Program-made: the position numbers and the translations under genes
Shown: positions 1 to 7,190 of the stretch, piece after piece
Layout: each line of letters opens with the position of its first letter
How positions within the stretch are numbered: position 1 is the stretch's first letter
Notes under the pieces: generated by a model
Databases searched by the model: none
Told to the model about the DNA's origin: nothing
What the model saw: only the letters and a program-made list of their open reading frames with translations
Assembly: GCA_907163375.1 (NCBI GenBank)
Contig: CAJQUW010008947.1
Location: forward strand, 124,001-188,000
Length of the DNA: 64,000 nt
Source: Prostheceraeus crozeri
Taxonomy: Eukaryota > Platyhelminthes > Polycladida > Euryleptidae
Direction of reading: 5' to 3'

Positions 1-532
1 GACCTAATTAGACTATAGCCTAGGCCTAATAGTTAAACTACATAATGTCGGAGCCTACTCGTAGGCCTACCTAAGTAGGCATGGGTTTCGATTTATCAGT
101 TAACTAAATACAGGTATACAACAAAAGAGAACTAATAACAGGCCAATTGCTAGACACACCCAAAATATCGAGGCCATCTACCTACATGTACATATACACT
201 GTACCGGTACAAGCTTCGTCCTTATTGTAATGGATATCATTAATAAGCCACGGCATCATTCATAAGCTTATCAAGAGTCAATTAATAAGCAAACCGTAGC
301 CTATAATGTAGGCCCAAGCTTGCTATCGGGAAGGTAGGCTAGACTTAGAAAATGCAGAATCATGACGGTCGCCTTTTGCTATAACCTGCGACTTATCCTA
401 TAGTTTAATTAGATTAGATTCGTTAGATCCGACTACGTGGACCAAAAATCCATTTCGCTTGGCTTGATGGGGTGATACAGAACCTAGACCTGACTAGCAA
501 GTCCATGCATAGGATACCCGGTTACCTATACG
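1..532. other. Unannotated flank, no gene seen
   Basis: AT-rich sequence with repeated short words such as TAGGCCTA and several stop codons in every frame. I see no coding region, RNA gene or terminal repeat. It precedes the LINE fragment into which the large palindromic element inserted. Confidence 0.5.
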
Positions 533-1005
533 CTAGACACAGAATGGTCTAAACATGGAATAGACAGGCCTAGACACAGTACCAGCGCATGACCCGGTTA
601 CTAGGTCAAGTGCTAGGTCAAGGCGTAGGCTTATGTACAATAATTTATGCATGGTTTGACTTACTGATTTCACTAAATTGCTTAGGCTACGATCGCCCCT
701 TGTTCCCACTAGTCTGCTCCAACTTCCCCTATTCTGGCCTTGGCGTTCTAAGGTGATGATTGGCAGGCCCGTGTCCGTTCGTATTTGGTCTCTCCATCTT
801 TTCGTTGGTCTTCCGAGCGGTCTTGGGTTGGAGAAGTCCTGCCTGAATGTCCTTGGGACATAGTGATTTGACGGTCTTCTCGCTACGTGGCCAAGCCAGC
901 TTAGCCTTCTCTTCAGAATTGCATCTACGATGGCGGTGTTCATGTGGAGGTTCCGTCTGATGGTTTCGTTCGGAATACGGTCTCGGATGCTGGTTCCGTA
1001 GATGG
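533..1005 (-). pseudogene. LINE reverse-transcriptase ORF, 3' portion, left of the insertion
   Basis: Read on the minus strand from 1005 downward, this encodes the C-terminal part of a non-LTR retrotransposon ORF2. The diagnostic stretch is the post-RT region with RRLSWLGHVARR followed by a GRPTKRWRDQI motif, common to many LINE polyproteins. The upstream half lies on the far side of the palindromic element (21999-22095), and the frame continues when one copy of the 6-bp target duplication is removed. The LINE is a fragment: no N-terminal endonuclease is visible. It served as the target site and is not part of the inserted element. The family is clear at superfamily level; I do not assign a clade. 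Confidence 0.8.
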
Positions 1006-1011
1006 CACGTA
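1006..1011 (+). repeat. Target-site duplication, left copy (CACGTA)
   Basis: Six bases CACGTA directly precede the AGTAGTAAG tip. The same six bases directly follow the inverted tip at 21993-21998. The interrupted LINE frame needs only one copy, which supports a true duplication made on insertion. Confidence 0.9.
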
Positions 1012-1064
1012 AGTAGTAAGAAAACGGCGAACACCAGATAGCGCAAGATGGCCGCCATCGCTGA
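1012..1064 (+). repeat. Terminal inverted repeat tip, left
   Basis: The tip starts AGTAGTAAG and includes CACCAGATAGCGCAAGATGG. It matches the inverse of 21940-21992 with a few substitutions just inside the first nine bases, and it matches the tip of the second element at 60288-60340. The 13-bp palindrome GATGGCCGCCATC (1047-1059) resembles paired YY1 sites. Confidence 0.85.
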
Positions 1065-1190
1065 CTCCCCCCCCCTCCCCCTCCCCTCCCCCTCCCCTCC
1101 CCTCCCCTCCCCCTCCCCCTCCCCCTCCCCTCCCCCTCCCCTCCCCCTCCCCTCCCCCTCCCCTCCCCCTCCCCCTCCCCCCCCCTCTGG
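1065..1190 (+). repeat. C-rich (CCCCT)n tract, left tip
   Basis: About 125 bp of almost only C and T, mostly CCCCT and CCCCCT units. The other strand carries many GGGG runs spaced by one base, so it should form G-quadruplexes, and the C strand could form i-motifs. Equivalent tracts sit at the same place in the right tip (about 21865-21938) and in the second element (about 60342-60411). Confidence 0.85.
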
Positions 1191-2530
1191 AACGGCAGAG
1201 TGTCGTGGTCGGCCGCCGTGGTGCTTTGGGTCTGAGTGTCGTGGCGGACTTGGGCGACCGCCAGGATTAGTCTTGAGGCTATAGTGTGTGATGTTTTTCG
1301 TGCTGAATGTTGGGTTGTAAAATGGGTTGTTTCGAGTGGAAGGAGTGGTCGGATGAGAAAACGGAGGTCGGATTCGTGTTCAGCGTGAAATTCTGCATCG
1401 GTAGGGTGAGTTTCAAGGCAATCGGTGAGAAAAAATTTTCAACATTTTTCGAAAAACGACAGAGTTAGAATTTGGGACGTTTTGGTGTGTAGCGTCCAAA
1501 CGAAGCATCGGATGAGAAAACGGAGGCCAGATTCGGATTCAGCGTGAAATTCTGCATCGGTATGGTGAGTTTCAAGTCAATCGGAGAGAAAAATTTTCAC
1601 TGACCTCCCCCCCCCCCCTCTGGACAGCTTGCTTCGATTTTGGCTTCCAGTGGACGGATTTTGTCGTGCGATAGCTCGTTTGAAAGCTAAGAGTGAGACA
1701 AATTCACTGAAAGAATCGGCTTGTTCCTATCTGTCTTCGTTTAGATGTGAGACGCCATTTAAGATTTTGGGACATTGGCAAAAAACGACAGAGTTAGAAT
1801 TTGGGACGTTTTGGTGTGTAGCGCCCAAACGAACCATCGGATGAGAAAACGGAGGCCAGATTCGGAATCTACGTGAAATTTTGGGTTAGGAAGGATGTTT
1901 CCAGCGAAATCGGAGAGAAAAATTTTTCGCTGACCTCCCCCCCCCTCTGGACAGCTTGCTTCGATTTTGGCTTCCAGTGGACGGATTTTGTCGTGCGATA
2001 GCTCGTTTGAAAGCTAAGAGTGAGACAAATTCAGTGAAAGAATCGGCTTGTTCCTATCTGTCTTCGTTCAAAAGTTAGAGCGGCTACAAGATTTTAGGTC
2101 GGAGCTCGCTTACCTGAAAAAATCCTAAGTGTCAGAGTGACTTTGTATGGGTAAAATTTTGAAAATTTTCCAAAGTGTGGAATTTCGACCTGGGACCGTC
2201 ACCAAAACATTTTTCATCAAATTCTGAAATTTCACTGACCTCCCCCCCCTCTGGACAGCTTGCTTCGATTTTGGCTTCTAGTGGACGGATTTTGTCGTGC
2301 GATAGCTCGTTTGAAAGCTAAGAGTGAGACAAATTCAGTGAAAGAATCGGCTTGTTCCTATCTGTCTTCGTTCAAAAGTTAGAGCGGTTACAAGATTTTG
2401 GGACATTGGCGAAAAACGACAGAGTTAGAATTTGGGACGTTTTGGGCTGTAGCTTCAAAACGAAGCATCGGATGGGAAAACGGATTTCAGATTTGGAATC
2501 AGCGTGAAATTCTTTATCTGTATGGTGAGT
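1191..2530 (+). repeat. Subterminal tandem modules, left arm (three copies)
   Basis: Three modules begin with a C tract and CTCTGGACAGCTTGCTTCG near 1617, 1945 and 2250. Two kinds of second half alternate: one runs from TAGATGTGAGACGCC into AGAATTTGGGACGTTTTGG, the other from CAAAAGTTAGAGCGG into TCGGAGCTCGCTTACCTG. The phrase AACGAAGCATCGGATGAG recurs about every 115-330 bp. The same modules occur nine times in the right arm and four times in the second element. Short open frames across them recur only because the DNA repeats. Function unknown; subterminal transposase or terminal-protein binding is one possibility. Confidence 0.85.
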
Positions 2531-2774
2531 TTCATGTCAATCGGAGAGTTTCAAGTCAATCGGAGAGAAAAATTTTCAACATTTTTCGGAAAAACGACAG
2601 TTAGAATTTTTGCGATGGCTGCCTACTGTAGAGCCAAAACGAAGCATCGGATGGGAAAACGGAGGCCAGATTCGGATTCAGCGTCAAATTCTACATGGAA
2701 ATGGTGTATTTCTAGCTCAATCAGAGCACTAGAACCGGAGATAGACGGGATTTTTAGTGTTTGGATGATGGGTA

Positions 2775-2838
2775 TTACGTCATCAGCTGATCGTCACACA
2801 CTATATAAGCTGGGAACCGACGGAGACTTGTCATTCAG
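2775..2838 (+). promoter_or_regulatory. Core promoter of the 366-aa gene, left arm
   Basis: A CRE/ATF-like TTACGTCA (2775-2782) is followed by an E-box CAGCTG (2784-2789), a TATA box TATATAAG (2802-2809) and an initiator-like TCATTCAG (2831-2838) about 28 bases further on. The order and spacing fit an RNA polymerase II promoter. The mirrored copy lies near 17777-17840 on the minus strand. Confidence 0.7.
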
Positions 2839-3290
2839 ACGAGAGATTGCCAACAGTAAGTCGTCTCTCTGAGCTCCGATGATAGCTTCGGACATTCCAA
2901 ATTCCGAGTTTCTGTAAGAAACCGACTTAGAAAATTTCATTGCTGATATCAGCTAAGCCGTCAGACTTAGAGGTTCGCCAGGAGATGGCCTTCGTCTCCA
3001 GGCCATAAAAGACTCTAAAACTTTAAAGGCTTGTAACTTTGCTTCTACAAGTCCGTTTGACTTGATTCAAAAAAGGTTCGGTCGCTATTGACCTGCCCTA
3101 AGTGATAAACTACTTATAAAATTTCATAAGTAGTGCTAAAAAGTTGAAAAATTTAAATTCACTATTTTTGGAGGTTTTCTGGGGTTTTCGACCCTGCTGA
3201 AGTCAATGAAAGCATTTTTAATGATGTCTGAGCCAGTCTTCTCATGCTATAAGCGGCTTTTCACTGAAAGCGAGCAAGACACGGAGAGTT

Positions 3291-3480
3291 TTGCTGTAAT
3301 ATTCCACTGACAGGGTGTTCCTTCGGGACGGCGGACGATGCCGTAGTGATAAGTGTGGCAAGGGAATGTGTCATATTTGAGACCGTAACCGCTGGGGCAA
3401 CTCATGTTGGGCATTTGACACAGCTCTCAACGTAGCACTTTGAACGCCAATCGGTTGAGTCTTAGCTATCTTGTCATGGG
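3291..3480 (+). ncRNA. Structured RNA candidate, copy A (left arm)
   Basis: One of three related approximately 200-nt sequences (A, B, C). It contains TCC-UUCG-GGA (3319-3328), then a stem ACGGC/GCCGT closing a seven-base loop (3328-3344). Further on it has an ACCGTAACC block, CTCATGTTGGGC, and CTCAACGTAG, all shared with B and C in the same order. No reading frame is conserved between copies, so base pairing rather than protein is the likely constraint. It lies within intron 1 of the 366-aa gene. The right-arm copy (about 17125-17325) differs by an 8-bp indel and several substitutions. It is not a family I recognise: no RNase P, group I, group II domain V or hammerhead core. Confidence 0.6.
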
Positions 3481-3488
3481 TGGCCTCT

Positions 3489-3640
3489 AAACATCTCCAT
3501 TGCAAAACGCTGGTGAATCAAGCACTCTACGGCTTGCTATCAAGCTGATCAAAGCAATAACTTGGGATGTTTCCTCAAGGTTTTCAAGTATGCTAAGTTC
3601 AAATCTGATATCATGTTTCAAATTTAACTAAGTCTAAGGC
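3489..3640 (+). other. CTAT-loop hairpins in intron 1, left arm
   Basis: GCTTG-CTAT-CAAGC (3532-3545) sits inside a possible outer stem AAACATC/GATGTTT (3489 and about 3565). A second hairpin near 3601 is decayed here but perfect in the right arm, where AAATCTG and CAGATTT flank the loop (16990-17007, read on the minus strand). Both share the four-base loop with hairpins near B and D. Confidence 0.6.
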
Positions 3641-3679
3641 AGCTTTGAGGGGTTAGATCCCAGCTACTGTTCACTACCT

Positions 3680-3880
3680 TTGACTCGGCGTTCCTGTTAC
3701 CACTTCGGGGCAGTGACAATGATGTCTTCAGCTGTAAAGAGCGGGTATCGGGGAAGATCTCTCACTTCCCTAGTGATCAGTACAAGGCCTTCGGGCTGTC
3801 GACGGGATCGAGTGCCACTCACTACACTCAAATCTATCATTCCTCAGCCGAGGCCTTGGAGTTGGGATAAGATCCCCTCT
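3680..3880 (+). other. UUCG-hairpin region upstream of the 366-aa ORF
   Basis: A GC-rich stretch with GGCGTTCCTG (3687-3696), as at the start of the A-C hairpin, a CAC-TTCG-GGG (3701-3710), and GGCC-UUCG-GGCT (3786-3797). It looks like a diverged relative of the A/B/C family, but I cannot align it along its length. The mirrored copy is at about 16729-16929. Confidence 0.4.
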
Positions 3881-4052
3881 GAGTAATACCTGTAACGGAT
3901 TCATCAGCTTAACTTGTCTATCCTCAAGTAATGATAGCATTACAGTATGACTTTGAAAACATAATCTTCACATTTACTGACATTTTATTTCTATACGTTG
4001 CGCTCTGCTCAGGTTTGATATCAAACTTTCTCATTTTTCTTTGCAGTGAAAA

Positions 4053-5217
4053 ATGACCAAAGACGTGAATAAACGCCTACAATTTTTTAAATGCAGTTGT
4101 GGGGATGTGTTTAGGGGTGAGAATTTTCACCTTCACCATAAAAAGAATGCTGCGCATAGTGTTGCGGTTAAGGTGTGGTTTTGTGTGTGGTGTAATGTGA
4201 GGTGTGATGAAAGGAATGATGCCTTCAGTGAGTTGCACTCGAAGTGTGTATTCAGAAAAATTTCGAAAGTTTTGATGAAGAAGATGATGTGTGGTGAGCA
4301 GGGAATGCTGTATGAGGAGGGAATGTGTGCTCGTTTGCCACCAGTAGAGGTGGTAAATGTTGAAAAGCGTGTTGTGAGTGATGTAGATTTGGATGCGAGT
4401 ACCTCCAAAAAGAGTAGAGTGATGTCGGTGAGTTGGATTTCATCGGATGATGAATGTATGAATGATGATTCGAGTGTTGCTGCTGCTGAGCGTGAGCTTG
4501 AGAAAGCTGTGAGGGCGATTGTACCAGTACCCGAGGTGTTGGCACAATCAACGCCTAGACCTTCACCGAGGTGCGTTGAGAAAGTTGAGAGGTCGACTGT
4601 TCCGTGTGAAGTTGTGCTGTCGAGGGATGATGTGCGTGCTTATACGAATGTGAGGCATGAGTGTGCAAAGTTAGAAGGAAGAGTGAGATCGCTGAAGAGT
4701 ACGCTGAAAGAGGTGACTGCTGAGCGTGATAGTTTGAAGTTGAATGCTGAGAGTGTGACTCAAAAGTTAAGGGAGTGTGCGGCTGCAAAAGAGAGTATGG
4801 TGAAGGAGAGAAAGTTGAAGGAAGAGGCGGTGATGAAGTTTGAGAAGTGTGATCGAGAGCGAAGTGAGGAGCGCATGCTGAAGGAAGCGGCGCTTGAGGA
4901 AGTGAGTTTGTTGAAGAATGAGTTGGCGCGTTTGAAGGAGTGTGAGAAGGTGAAATCTCTCACAACTATGCACATCCCCATCGCAGGTGTCGTCCCTGAC
5001 AAGCCAATTGTATATCTAAATATAAGCAACGACGACACTCAGGAGTGCTACAGCTGTGCGGATGTCCGTTGCTACCATGTAAATATTCAACACACCGACG
5101 ACATCCACATAGCTTGTTCAAAGCCATACAAGTATCGTGAGTATAATGACTGAGATATATCATCATGCCATCTTTCCAACTCTTACTTCTTTCATTTCAG
5201 GAGCCATAAAGAAGTAA
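4053..5217 (+). CDS. Zinc-finger / coiled-coil protein, 366 aa, left arm (intron 5137-5200)
   Basis: The frame is open from ATG 4053. A donor at 5137 (GTGAGT) and an acceptor at 5200 (TTTCATTTCAG) remove 64 bases and end the protein with AIKK at TAA 5215-5217. Without splicing it would stop at 5153, also after 366 residues. The N-terminus has two metal-binding-like clusters: C14, C16, H29, H35, and then C44, C47, C51, H62, C65. A serine/acidic middle (about 110-170) follows, then a long charged coiled coil (about 195-318) and a cysteine-containing tail. There is no catalytic motif. A DNA-binding or scaffold role for the element is an inference. I recognise no named family. The right-arm copy is almost identical (two residue differences), so it is conserved or recently copied. 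Promoter at 2775-2838. Confidence 0.75.
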
Positions 5218-5225
5218 AAGAAAGC

Positions 5226-5345
5226 TATTTCTTGTGAACGCACCAAACGGCCTTTTTAAAGGCCACTCTTAATGTGGCTAGATCGGTCCCAAGCCCGACA
5301 GCATCTTCGGATGTGAACACAGAGGGAGAGTCTACAATTAAAACT
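5226..5345 (+). other. Hairpins downstream of the 366-aa gene
   Basis: GGCCTTT/AAAGGCC forms a tight inverted repeat at about 5250-5265. GCATC-UUCG-GATGT (5301-5314) is a further C(UUCG)G tetraloop hairpin, with one wobble pair. Either could end or stabilise a transcript. Mirrored in the right arm near 15295-15360. Confidence 0.5.
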
Positions 5346-5419
5346 TAGTAAAATAGATGTGTGAGATGGATTCAACCCGAATCCTATAACACCTTTACAT
5401 TTACTGACTATACATTTGT

Positions 5420-5478
5420 CCTGCTATCAGGTTGTTTTGACTTGCTATCTAGTTGAATAGTCTCTTGCTATCAAGAGA
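5420..5478 (+). other. Three consecutive CTAT-loop hairpins
   Basis: CCTG-CTAT-CAGG (5420-5431), ACTTG-CTAT-CTAGT (5440-5453, one mismatch) and TCTCTTG-CTAT-CAAGAGA (5461-5478, seven perfect pairs) follow one another. The stems differ in sequence while the loop and closing G-C pair stay the same. They lead directly into structured element B. Confidence 0.7.
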
Positions 5479-5508
5479 TTCACTTCTGCTCATAAAGCAC
5501 ATCATCGC

Positions 5509-5710
5509 TGTAATACCTCCTTTGCTCGAGCGTTCCTTCGGGACGGCGGGTACTGCCGTAGAGGGATTGTGTTGCACGGGTTGTTCGTCGTTTGTTAGAC
5601 CGAAACCTCTGAGCCGTTGCTCATGTTGGGCGTTCGACTTCATACTCAACGTGACGTTTTCTCTCGCCAGGTCAGAGTACTTCAGCCATTCGACAAAGGT
5701 TAGTCTTTAT
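5509..5710 (+). ncRNA. Structured RNA candidate, copy B (left arm)
   Basis: Second copy of the A/B/C family. It opens with GTAATAC and carries TCC-UUCG-GGA (5534-5543) extended by a CG/CG pair across a bulged T, then ACGGC/GCCGT (5543-5559). Further on are TTAGACCGAAACC, CTCATGTTGGGCG and CTCAACGTGACG. It ends at a possible donor (GTTAGT, 5699) whose acceptor would be at 5816. It lies between the 366-aa and 88-aa genes. Mirrored at about 14899-15100. Confidence 0.6.
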
Positions 5711-5850
5711 GATATGGAGTAGAGTGAAATGTAATTCATTAGATGTCCCTTCAATGATTGCTCCCATGATAAACGTTGATGAGACAAATGAAATGATTCT
5801 CATCTTCCCTTTTCAGCGATTGAAATCTACTAACACACTACCGTATAATC

Positions 5851-5964
5851 GGCCACTATGGGGCAAGACATGATAGAGCCTCCACGCGCTTTGCCCTGGG
5901 CAGTCTTTAGACTGGCGAATACTATCATTAAGTTGAATCTGCTATCAGTCAACTTGAACGTTGC
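5851..5964 (+). repeat. Hairpin direct repeat D1, upstream of the 88-aa gene
   Basis: About 110 bp, repeated directly at 6326-6440 with a few changes. Predicted fold: outer stem ATGATAG/CTATCAT (5870-5876 with 5922-5928); an inner TTTGC/GCGAA stem; a tip CAGTC-TTTA-GACTG (5901-5914); then hairpin AAGTTGA/TCAACTT (5930-5955) with CTAT in its loop. It ends 14 bases before the TATA box of the 88-aa gene, so it could act as a promoter element or a recombination site as well as RNA. Mirrored at 14645-14758. Confidence 0.7.
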
Positions 5965-5978
5965 GTCGTGTTAGAGGG

Positions 5979-5986
5979 TATATAAA
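5979..5986 (+). promoter_or_regulatory. TATA box of the 88-aa gene, left arm
   Basis: TATATAAA lies 39 bases upstream of the first ATG (6018) and directly downstream of repeat D1. Transcription would start near 6010, giving a very short leader. Confidence 0.65.
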
Positions 5987-6017
5987 CCACTGCCTCTCAT
6001 TTCATTTCATTTCAATC

Positions 6018-6284
6018 ATGCAGACGCCGAACAGTCAAGTCAGCTCTCCTCGCGGACCGCAGTTAAGACCGCGAAATTTATTTGATGAATTTGCTAGAAT
6101 AGAGGAGCAAGACAGAGTTCACAACAATCTTGCTCGGATTGGCAATCCGATGACAGCAACTGCTGTCAATCCAACGGAATGGCGCTACATTCCACTTTTT
6201 AGTCATGTGCCAGTTAGTGTGGAAGTCGACAGTGCTACCAAAGAGAGAGTCAAAGACTCTCTCAGCAGAATTGGTAGGGTGTAA
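6018..6284 (+). CDS. Small orphan protein, 88 aa, left arm
   Basis: I chose ATG 6018, the first ATG after the TATA box; an upstream in-frame ATG-less extension to 5961 would overlap the promoter. The protein has a proline/serine/arginine-rich start, a charged middle (NLFDEFARIEEQDR) and a C-terminus with alternating hydrophobic residues around WRYIPLFSHVPVSVEV. There is no signal peptide, membrane segment or motif I recognise. The right-arm copy differs at residue level by one change (F to L in FDEF). It is bracketed by direct repeats D1 and D2 in a cassette-like layout. Function unknown. Confidence 0.6.
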   Translation: MQTPNSQVSSPRGPQLRPRNLFDEFARIEEQDRVHNNLARIGNPMTATAVNPTEWRYIPLFSHVPVSVEVDSATKERVKDSLSRIGRV

Positions 6285-6325
6285 GATGACGTTACTCCCG
6301 AGAACGAACCATCGGCTCTCTTAAG

Positions 6326-6440
6326 GGCCACCATGGGGCAAGACATGATAGAACCTCCACGCGGTTTGCCCAAGGGCAGTCTTCGGACTGGCGAATACTA
6401 TCATTAAGTTGAATCTGCTATCAGTCAACTTGAACGTTGC
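6326..6440 (+). repeat. Hairpin direct repeat D2, downstream of the 88-aa gene
   Basis: Direct copy of D1. The outer stem ATGATAG/CTATCAT is at 6345-6351 and 6398-6404. The tip hairpin keeps its five-pair stem CAGTC/GACTG (6377-6390), but its loop is UUCG instead of UUUA. The AAGTTGA/TCAACTT hairpin with CTAT loop is at 6406-6431. It leads into structured element C. Mirrored at 14169-14283. Confidence 0.7.
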
Positions 6441-6451
6441 AAATGAAGTTC

Positions 6452-6660
6452 GGTGTAATACTTCCTTTCGACGGGCGTTCCTGTAAAGGGCGGCGGTGAA
6501 ACCCGTAGCTATGTATACCGCAAGGGACATTCGGCAATGGTCAATCTTGTTAAACCTCTCTGCGTCATGTTTGCAAGTGATTGCCTCTGTCTCAACGTAG
6601 TATGCATTCGCGCCAGGGCGACATTTAGCCAACTGTCGAAGGTTACCTTATAAACTATCC
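6452..6660 (+). ncRNA. Structured RNA candidate, copy C (left arm)
   Basis: Third copy of the A/B/C family. It starts GTGTAATACTTCC. The tetraloop hairpin is CCT-GUAA-AGG (6480-6489), so the UUCG loop of A and B is replaced by a GNRA loop on an equivalent stem. A CCGTAG follows as in A and B. Further shared blocks are GCAAGGGA, AAACCTCT, CATGTTTG and CTCAACGTAG. The minus strand is open for 103 codons, but its frame is not the one open opposite B. Mirrored at about 13949-14157. Confidence 0.6.
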
Positions 6661-6782
6661 ATTGCATACGTTATGAGAACCATGAGTTCTACCTGTCTCT
6701 ATCAATGAGACGAATTGATGAATGGAATGAAATGGGAGGACACTCACGCGCCACACGCAACATAACACACTTCTCTCTTCCG

Positions 6783-7190
6783 TAGTCTAACAAGCTCTTT
6801 ACACATGGATCGCAGTCGATTGCTATCCCTATATCAGAAGTGTAAGCTATCTTAATTTTATCTAACACTATTTCATCTACCATTATCATCCATATGAAAT
6901 GTTATAAGAATTGCAAGTTAGACTAAGCGTGCTACTATTTCCAAATGAAAAGTATACATGGTTAAATCATCCACTTAAGCCCATCCGTAGTCTAACAAGC
7001 TCTTTACACATGGATCGCAGTGGATTGCTATCCCTGTATCAGAAGTGTAAGCTATCTAAATTTTATTTAACACTATTTCATCTACCATCATCACCCATAT
7101 GAAGTGTCATAAGATTTACAAGTTAGACTAAGCGTTCTACTATTTGTAAATGAAAGATATCATTTCAACAGTTTACAGATTGAAAATAAA
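6783..7190 (+). repeat. About 203-bp tandem duplication before the minisatellite
   Basis: Two copies of a unit beginning CCGTAGTCTAACAAGCTC (near 6780 and 6985), each ending in AAGTTAGACTAAGCG and a stretch like CTATTTGTAAATGAAA. That ending recurs at 8681, 10380 (inverted) and 13450 (inverted), where it marks the edge of minisatellite blocks. Confidence 0.7.

Larger units (their letters stand above)
2833..4046 (+). other. 5' untranslated exon and intron 1 of the 366-aa gene
   Basis: A short non-coding exon (about 2833-2855) ends at a GTAAGT donor (2856). The next good acceptor is a pyrimidine tract ending in TTTGCAG at 4046, seven bases before the start codon. The 1.2-kb intron holds structured-RNA candidate A (3291-3480), two CTAT-loop hairpins and a UUCG-hairpin region (3680-3880), so those sequences would be carried in an intron. 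The splice sites are read from consensus only. Confidence 0.6.

Noticed and set aside
1048..1284. Proline/serine-rich open frame at the left tip
   Set aside because: It is a translation of the CCCCT tract and has no counterpart of fixed length in the other tips.
4133..5166. Several 66-99-codon minus-strand frames within the 366-aa gene
   Set aside because: Shadows of the plus-strand coding sequence, rich in Ser/His as expected from its codon use.
5449..5649. Minus-strand 66-codon frame opposite structured element B
   Set aside because: Same reason: it does not align in frame with the one opposite C, and it has no promoter or motif.
6321..6632. Minus-strand 103-codon frame opposite structured element C (and 13977-14288)
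   Set aside because: The related element B is open in a different register on that strand, and the same DNA folds well on the plus strand. Conservation is at nucleotide level, not protein level.
3291..6660. Group I/II intron, RNase P or HDV-type ribozyme identity for the A/B/C family
   Set aside because: I looked for the conserved core words of these families and did not find them in the right order. UUCG and GNRA loops alone are not diagnostic.
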